Below are positions 58,725 to 64,000 of a DNA stretch of 64,000 bases, piece after piece (position 1 is the first letter of the stretch; the number at the start of each line of letters is the position of its first letter). The DNA lies in NCBI GenBank assembly GCA_002331485.1, contig DCYS01000002.1, positions 1-64,000 of the forward strand, written 5' to 3'. The notes under the pieces were generated by a model that was not told the origin of the DNA, ran no database searches, and saw only the letters and a list, made by a program, of their open reading frames with translations. Source of the DNA: Flavobacteriales bacterium UBA2104 (GTDB lineage Bacteria; Bacteroidota; Bacteroidia; Flavobacteriales_D; Crocinitomicaceae). Made by a program: the position numbers and the translations under genes.

Positions 58725-61535
58725 TTATTGAACGATCAACTTTTTAGTAGTCTGACCATTCACTGTGTTGATCTGTAAGAAATATGTTCCTTTTGCAACA
58801 TTTTCTAGATCAACTCGTGTTTTGTTAGCTTCATTTACTATTGATACATTCATGATCTGACCTGTTGCATTCATTAATTGAATTGCATTAAGATCATTTG
58901 CATTAACTGATATATCAACGAAAGTCGTAGCTGGGTTAGGTGCAACAATGATCGCATCTAGAGCATTTTCTTCAATTGATGCACATCCATCTACTGTGAT
59001 TTCTTGCGTAGCACTGTTTTCACAACCATTACCATCAGTATAGGTATAAGTAATTGTGTATGTTCCTACACCCGCTGTTCCTGGATCAAACTCAGATCCT
59101 GTAACACCAGTTCCAGAGAAAGTACCTCCAGTTGGAGTACCTGTTAACTGGATTGGAGCATAATTAACACAAGTTGTTTCATCAGCACCTGTAGTTACTG
59201 TTGGAAGTGCGTTAACTGTAACGATAGCTTCGTCTGTAACAACACACTCACCGTTTGTAGCAGTAGCAGTATATGTAGCAGTAGCTGTAGGAGTAAATGG
59301 TGTACCATCAGTAATTCCATTATCCCAAGTAACAGTACCAACTGTATTTGTAGCTGTTAAAGTAACCTCAGTTCCTTCACAAACTTCTTGATCAGCTCCT
59401 GCATCTAAAACAGGCTCTTCATCAACAGTAATTACAACGTCGTCAGTGTTTTCACAGTTGTTTGCATCCGTTCCAGTCACCGTGTATGTATTTGTACCAA
59501 CTGTAGGAGTAAAAGGAGTTCCCTGAGAAATTCCTCCTGTCCAAGAGTATGTATCTGCTCCAGTTGCTGTTAGCGTAACTTGAGTTCCTTCACAAACAAC
59601 GTCATCAGCTCCACCATTAACAGTTGGTAAAGCATTGATGGTAACAGTAGCCGTAGCTGAAGTTTGTGGACAAGATCCAGAAGCAGCAATTGTATTTGTT
59701 ACAGTGTATGTGTTAGCTGTACTTCCGTCTAAGGTAATCTCACCAGTTGATCCATTTAGAGATAAACCAGTAGGAGTAGCTGTAAATGTACCTGCACTCG
59801 CACCTGTTGGGAACGTTGGTGCTTCTGTACCTACTTCTGCACAAAATTCCGCAGCGCTATAAGAAAATGTTGCGTCTGGAGAAGTAGTAAGTGTTACAGT
59901 TTGTGTTTCTGTTTCTCCACATGTTCCAGTTGTTGTGAACGTAACATCATACGATCCAGCATTACTGTTTGAAACATCAATTTCTCCTGTCGCGGCATCT
60001 GCAAAAACAAGTCCAGCAGGTGTAGATGTAAATGTACCAGTTCCATTGATTGTTGGTGTTTCATTACCACCGGTTAAACAAATAGTATTTGATGAATACG
60101 TGAACGTTGCATCGTTCACAGGGTTAACAGTAACTTGCAACTGATCCGTATCAGTACAACCATTCGCATCTGTTAAAACAACATCGTAAGTTGTCGTCGT
60201 CGTTGGAGAAACAGAAAGCGGTGATCCTGTACCAACAGAATTACCTCCACCGTCAAACCATTCAAGAGAACCATTTCCAGTTGCAGTTAAGTTGAATGAA
60301 GAACCATTACAGATTGCATCATCAGCACCTGCTGTTACTGTTTCAGGTGGAATGGCTGTAAGTGTTACGGTTTGAGTAAACTCACATCCTCCACCAACAG
60401 TGCTTACAGAAATGTCATATGAACCTGGTGCCAGACCAGTGAAAGAACCATTTCCTTGAGAAGTCGTATTTCCTCCACCATCAGTAATTTCGTATGTATA
60501 AGTTCCATCACCACCAGCGGCTCCCGTGATGTCAATTTCTCCGTTATTATTACCACATGTTGGATCTGTTGTCCCAACCGTAGCAGAAACTGGATCATAA
60601 ACATCTACTAAATACCCTACGATATCTGATACACAAGCACCATCAGCAATTAAGAATATTGTTTGCGTTGATGGCGAAGTAGTTGGTGTCAACGAAGCAT
60701 TTACTCCAGATGTGTTGTCGTTGTCATATATAGTTGTTACAGCTTGATCTGTTAAGTACCAGTCGTAAACGTCAACAGAACCTGTCGTCGCTGAACCATC
60801 AACTTGGAAATCAGTACCAAAACAAACAGCTCCTGATGCAGGTGTTATTGAAAAATCTGCAGTTGGTGCAGTTGCATTCGAAGTTAATACGTCTAAAACG
60901 AATGCTGTGTTAAGTGGAGCACCTCCACCATCTGTATAGACATCGTCAACACCAAACCAAGTTCCATCTAATGCGGCACCTGGTTCAATAATTTGAAAGT
61001 TGGTGTAGTTTGTCGCCGGTTGTGTACCCAGAAGCGCAAATGTATCTTGCGTGGCATCATAATTTAATTCATAACCAACATGGAACAGACCATTTACAGG
61101 GACCGGAGTATCGAATTCTAACAAATTGAATTGTCCTTCAGTCATTTCATCATATCTCATCCATTGTTTACCCAATTCATTATTCAAATCTGGGAATCCT
61201 GGATTACCCGCATCATCGCCCCAAACAATAAATGCTATTGAATCAACTGTTCCTTGATCATCAACATTCCAAGGAGCAAACCTTAAAGCCCTAACTTCTG
61301 TAGCTGCAGTAACATTATACTGCTCTGACCAGTAATTAGCATCATAAAAATCCGTTCCATCAGAAAGGCTGGTTTCATGACCCAAGATAAAGTCATTGGC
61401 CCCAGAGGTTAATTGCCAAAAATCATCGGCAGGATTATAATTTCTTAATGTATCACACGACTGTGCGTTTACCGTAGATATTGACATCACTACGAATGAC
61501 AATACACCTAAGGCATAATTGTAAAATTTATTCAT
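58725..61535 (-). CDS. Giant T9SS-secreted adhesin-like protein
   Basis: A 936-residue secreted protein with signal peptide (1-24, STVNAQ), the SCDTLRNYNPADDFWQL N-terminal domain shared with the 1271-residue protein, Ig/PKD-like domains with conserved Cys pairs, about three VNALPTV-type repeats of 70-75 residues, the shared C-terminal module GxEFDPGTAGVGTYTITY, and a T9SS type A domain (VAPNPATTFVDI, then AKGTYFLQINT). Rich in Thr, Gly and Asn. Surface adhesin role is inferred. Follows the lysine-rich gene by 24 bp and is closed by a terminator. Confidence 0.87.
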   Translation of the reverse strand: MNKFYNYALGVLSFVVMSISTVNAQSCDTLRNYNPADDFWQLTSGANDFILGHETSLSDGTDFYDANYWSEQYNVTAATEVRALRFAPWNVDDQGTVDSIAFIVWGDDAGNPGFPDLNNELGKQWMRYDEMTEGQFNLLEFDTPVPVNGLFHVGYELNYDATQDTFALLGTQPATNYTNFQIIEPGAALDGTWFGVDDVYTDGGGAPLNTAFVLDVLTSNATAPTADFSITPASGAVCFGTDFQVDGSATTGSVDVYDWYLTDQAVTTIYDNDNTSGVNASLTPTTSPSTQTIFLIADGACVSDIVGYLVDVYDPVSATVGTTDPTCGNNNGEIDITGAAGGDGTYTYEITDGGGNTTSQGNGSFTGLAPGSYDISVSTVGGGCEFTQTVTLTAIPPETVTAGADDAICNGSSFNLTATGNGSLEWFDGGGNSVGTGSPLSVSPTTTTTYDVVLTDANGCTDTDQLQVTVNPVNDATFTYSSNTICLTGGNETPTINGTGTFTSTPAGLVFADAATGEIDVSNSNAGSYDVTFTTTGTCGETETQTVTLTTSPDATFSYSAAEFCAEVGTEAPTFPTGASAGTFTATPTGLSLNGSTGEITLDGSTANTYTVTNTIAASGSCPQTSATATVTINALPTVNGGADDVVCEGTQVTLTATGADTYSWTGGISQGTPFTPTVGTNTYTVTGTDANNCENTDDVVITVDEEPVLDAGADQEVCEGTEVTLTATNTVGTVTWDNGITDGTPFTPTATATYTATATNGECVVTDEAIVTVNALPTVTTGADETTCVNYAPIQLTGTPTGGTFSGTGVTGSEFDPGTAGVGTYTITYTYTDGNGCENSATQEITVDGCASIEENALDAIIVAPNPATTFVDISVNANDLNAIQLMNATGQIMNVSIVNEANKTRVDLENVAKGTYFLQINTVNGQTTKKLIVQ

Positions 61536-61559
61536 GTCGTAAAATTAAATTGATTAGTA

Positions 61560-61793
61560 TTAATTCTCTTCTTTCTCTTCAGATTTAACCGCTTTTTCTC
61601 GAGTAACAGCTTTAACTTCAACAGCCCTCAATTTCGTTGCGTTGATTTTCTCTGATTTCTTGATTTTTTTGGCTTTTACAGCCTTCACCTCAGTTTTCTT
61701 TACTTCAGGTGCTTGTTTGATCTCTTCTTGCTGACCGAAAGACAAAGCTGCAGTCATTGCAAGGAAACTAAAACTCAAAAGAACTCTCTTCAT
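61560..61793 (-). CDS. Small lysine-rich exported protein, paired with T9SS adhesin
   Basis: A 77-residue paralogue of the product of 57593-57823. Signal peptide 1-20 (ALSFGQ) and a mature part rich in Lys, Val, Ala and Glu (VKKTEVKAVKAKKIKKSEKI), ending EEKEEN. The internal ATG at 61791-61793 is used because the signal peptide then begins at the N-terminus. It precedes the 936-residue adhesin by 24 bp and has a consensus promoter (61814-61845). Unknown function. Confidence 0.65.
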   Translation of the reverse strand: MKRVLLSFSFLAMTAALSFGQQEEIKQAPEVKKTEVKAVKAKKIKKSEKINATKLRAVEVKAVTREKAVKSEEKEEN

Positions 61794-61813
61794 AGTAGTA
61801 TTATTTTTAGATG

Positions 61814-61845
61814 CAAATATAGTCGTACTTCGACGAACCAACAAA
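61814..61845 (-). promoter_or_regulatory. Promoter of the second adhesin cassette
   Basis: Minus strand TTTG (61842-61845), then 20 bases, then TATATTTG (61814-61821): the full Bacteroidota consensus. The start of transcription should be near 61807, 14 bases before the ATG. Confidence 0.75.
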
Positions 61846-61883
61846 TTTTTAACACTAATCAACATTAATTCACGCTGAGTCAA

Positions 61884-62321
61884 CTAAAAGTCATCTTCAT
61901 TTAGAGTGTAATCGTCTAAGTTGGAAGCAGAATCTTCATTGTAATCTTCATGAGAATCGCTTTTTTCAGATGTGTCGTTCTTGCTAGGTCTTAAAATGTT
62001 GGTTCTAGAAATATTTAATCTTATCTCAGTTTTGATCGAACCATCTTCTTGTTGAAAAGCTTTGGCGAAAGGTGTTCCTGTCAACTCGACAAGAGCACCA
62101 CTCTTCAGAAAATCGAGGATTCTCATGTTTGCACCTTCCTTTTTCCATATCGTACAATTGACCCACGTGGTTTTAGTTCTTGGTTCGCCTGTTTTCTTAT
62201 CTCGCCAGTTCTTGTTATGTGCTACCGGAAAGTTTATCGCAACAACTCCACGATCCATAGTCTTTACTGATGCGTCTTTTCCAATATTACCAATTAATCT
62301 TGTTTCGAATACCGTTGCCAT
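61884..62321 (-). CDS. ssb: Single-stranded DNA-binding protein
   Basis: A 145-residue SSB with an OB fold: ATVFETRLIGNIGKDA at the N-terminus, VINFPVAHNKNW, TTWVNCTIWKKEGA and LVELTGTPFAKAFQQEDG. It coats single-stranded DNA in replication and repair. The acidic C-terminal tail (DDYTLNEDDF) ends in DDF but lacks the proline of the usual DDIPF tip that binds partner proteins. ATG at 62319-62321 is used; the long N-terminal extension is not part of SSB. Downstream of the O-antigen ligase gene on the same strand. Confidence 0.9.
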   Translation of the reverse strand: MATVFETRLIGNIGKDASVKTMDRGVVAINFPVAHNKNWRDKKTGEPRTKTTWVNCTIWKKEGANMRILDFLKSGALVELTGTPFAKAFQQEDGSIKTEIRLNISRTNILRPSKNDTSEKSDSHEDYNEDSASNLDDYTLNEDDF

Positions 62322-62377
62322 TGTTTGTGTTTTTGTAGAAAAATGTTTGAATCCTCTAATATATAGATTCAATTCGA

Positions 62378-63931
62378 CTACTTCAAGTTGTGTCTTTTGT
62401 ATTGCAATAAAATATGGGAAACCGCTAGAAAGAAAGCAATGAATGTAACACCTTGTTGAGTTTCAATAGTATCTTCCGAAAGAAAAGAGCCAATGGCAAT
62501 CAGGCAGAAGCAAAGAACAAAGAAACTATTGAGTTTTACAGACTGATACCCAACAAACACCCATAGACCAGAAAACAGGATGAATCCAAATACACCAAAT
62601 GTTATCCAAAAAGTAAGGAACTGGTTATGAGCTCGGTTCCATTTGTTCCGATCTAATTTAGTATTGGTCTTTTTATAGTAATCATTGAAGATATTTTGAA
62701 CATCTCCTGTGCCCACTCCAAGAAAAGGGTGATCTCTAACGATCAACATTCCTACACTGAAATGTTCTATTCGCTCAATAAAGGAATTTCCATTTGGGTC
62801 TCCTGTTAATGAATACATGAATATGTCATTCTTAAGGTTTTCTATTCGTGTGAGCGGAGAACCGGACACTTGCTTATAATTTGTATACCCTTTCTCAACG
62901 TTCTCAATATCTTCTCTAGTCATATTTTGCATGCCATCCTTATCTTTTTTAAGTCCTTTAGATGCCATGTATCTAACAAGGGTTGACTGTATTTTATGTC
63001 CGTTCTGATCTGTTCCTGAATAATCAATATCAGAACGTTTGTTCCATTCTTGCTCCAATTCATCGGTTGAGATGTAAGACATTACATGGTTTCCATTTTC
63101 ATACCATACAAAAGTGGTATCATGTATGTACTCGTTTCCCCTTGGAGTTTTTTCAGGAAGCTCTGTGAAATCGATCTGTTGTTTATCAATTTCCAGAAAT
63201 TTGACTGACATGAAAATACAACCAAATAATCCAAAAATTGTCAGGATCAAGAGCCCATTTTTTACAGCTTTATTGTTTAGGTTCAGAATGCCGAATAATA
63301 TTGCAGTCAATATGATCATGATGATGGAAACGTAACCTGCAAAAACTTGACTTTGATAAACGTAAAAAGCAAACCATAGAAGAGGCGCCAACCAAAGCAT
63401 TCCAAACTTCTTTTTTTGAATCAAGAAGTAGATGCAAACTAAAATCCCCATGACTACTAGTATGGTGTATCGAATATGAGAACCAAATAAAGATAAGGAT
63501 CTAAAATCAGCCTGAGGATTTGACCAATATGTGTAAAGATTGATCATCGTTGTAATACAAAGCGAAAGCAAGAAAAAGTAAAGTACATAGTTTAACCACT
63601 CCTTTCTGATCGGAAAAGCAATGATAGAAAGGGGTATCACAAATAATGGCAGCTTCGTATTTAGATCGCGAAAAGCATAATCAAAATCGTTGGTATATGT
63701 TAAACCGATCAAATGAAGAATTAAGATGCCGAGTACAAACCATGCAAGAATATTAGATCTCCAGTTTTTCCAATAAGATTTAAAATCTGCTTTTAAAATG
63801 ATGTTGCTTGCTAACCAGATCGTTCCAATTGACATCAGAACCTTATTAAAAGGTAATCCGAAAGATAGAATAATCATCCCCAATAACTGGAGAAAAGGAT
63901 GAACTGTGAATCCGAAAAGTCTATCGAGCAT
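62378..63931 (-). CDS. O-antigen ligase / polymerase (Wzy/WaaL-like)
   Basis: A 517-residue inner-membrane protein with about 11 transmembrane segments and one large periplasmic loop (about 250-410). The Wzy_C/O-antigen ligase pattern FLGVGTGDVQNIFNDYY and NRAHNQFLTFWITFGVFG is present, with the His and Arg expected in the active loop. It would join or polymerise surface glycans on the periplasmic side. The partial gene downstream of the window end (63939-64000) may be a glycosyltransferase of the same pathway. Confidence 0.88.
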   Translation of the reverse strand: MLDRLFGFTVHPFLQLLGMIILSFGLPFNKVLMSIGTIWLASNIILKADFKSYWKNWRSNILAWFVLGILILHLIGLTYTNDFDYAFRDLNTKLPLFVIPLSIIAFPIRKEWLNYVLYFFLLSLCITTMINLYTYWSNPQADFRSLSLFGSHIRYTILVVMGILVCIYFLIQKKKFGMLWLAPLLWFAFYVYQSQVFAGYVSIIMIILTAILFGILNLNNKAVKNGLLILTIFGLFGCIFMSVKFLEIDKQQIDFTELPEKTPRGNEYIHDTTFVWYENGNHVMSYISTDELEQEWNKRSDIDYSGTDQNGHKIQSTLVRYMASKGLKKDKDGMQNMTREDIENVEKGYTNYKQVSGSPLTRIENLKNDIFMYSLTGDPNGNSFIERIEHFSVGMLIVRDHPFLGVGTGDVQNIFNDYYKKTNTKLDRNKWNRAHNQFLTFWITFGVFGFILFSGLWVFVGYQSVKLNSFFVLCFCLIAIGSFLSEDTIETQQGVTFIAFFLAVSHILLQYKRHNLK

Positions 63932-63938
63932 CTAAGAA

Positions 63939-64000
63939 TTATTCAATATTTAGAATACGATCATATTCTTTTTGATCACTCAGTATTTCAATTGCTTGCT
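63939..64000 (-). CDS. C-terminal fragment of a gene cut by the window end
   Basis: The minus-strand frame reads 19 residues, QAIEILSDQKEYDRILNIE, then a stop at 63939-63941, directly upstream of the O-antigen ligase start (7 bp gap). The helical ending resembles the last helix of GT-B glycosyltransferases, but so short a piece is not diagnostic. The gene is incomplete at the 5' side because of the window edge, not because of damage. Confidence 0.45.
   Translation of the reverse strand, partial: QAIEILSDQKEYDRILNIE

Noticed and set aside
1..64000. Defence island, prophage or integrated element
   Set aside because: No transposase, integrase, restriction enzyme, toxin-antitoxin pair, phage structural gene cluster or tRNA attachment site was recognised.

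Overview
The window is AT-rich chromosomal DNA from a member of the Bacteroidota, most likely a marine or freshwater Flavobacteriales relative (Crocinitomicaceae- or Cryomorphaceae-like; the family is inferred, not shown). The evidence is six large secreted proteins with C-terminal type IX secretion (T9SS) sorting domains of the YPNP / GxY type, many short lipoproteins, promoters of the Bacteroidota type (TAnnTTTG with an upstream TTG), weak Shine-Dalgarno signals, and the families DUF6495 and DUF349. No rRNA, tRNA, transposase, prophage, CRISPR array or recognisable defence system was seen. Two 5' or 3' ends of neighbours are cut by the window: a tandem copy of a hairpin element at the left edge and the C-terminus of a gene at the right edge.

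0-5.2 kb: a candidate structured RNA, then mostly housekeeping genes (purN, DUF6495, a metal-efflux permease fused to an HMA domain, VOC protein, thioesterase, MATE pump). 5.3-11.7 kb: a radical SAM enzyme with a GNAT-like partner, converging on a tightly coupled minus-strand operon of a predicted outer-membrane barrel, a large lipoprotein and two di-iron membrane enzymes (acyl desaturase and hydroxylase), which looks like a lipid-modification locus. 11.7-22 kb: cupin plus membrane histidine kinase, a trans-sulfuration enzyme with a K+-channel regulator and an SDR, a large unusual PLP enzyme, a GT-C-like membrane protein with a lipoprotein and a beta-CASP metallo-hydrolase.

22-27.6 kb: a four-gene surface operon (trimeric-fibre-like coiled-coil protein preceded by a run of eight G, two lipoproteins, one T9SS cargo). 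27.6-42.2 kb: YgiQ radical SAM protein, a plug-only TonB-type protein, an L,D-transpeptidase, DUF349 and PfkB kinase operon, AsmA-like protein, glycosyltransferase and alaS. 42.2-49.6 kb: M23 peptidase, a double-LamG T9SS protein, a MerR regulator, another T9SS protein, phoH. 49.7-50.8 kb: pnuC and a NadR-like kinase for nicotinamide riboside salvage. 50.9-62.3 kb: three very large T9SS adhesin-like proteins that share a C-terminal module; two of them form a duplicated cassette with a small lysine-rich secreted protein and separate promoters and terminators, with a divergent truA between them. The window ends with ssb, an O-antigen ligase/polymerase and the tail of another gene.

The most interesting signals are the duplicated small-protein/giant-adhesin cassette, exact 216-bp repeat arrays inside one adhesin gene, four genes whose -7 promoter box sits exactly four bases before the ATG (predicted leaderless mRNAs), a homopolymeric G8 tract in a surface-gene leader, a nested 19-bp perfect palindrome near a MerR gene, and the barrel-lipoprotein-desaturase-hydroxylase operon. 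All functions are from reading sequence and family knowledge; no search was run.
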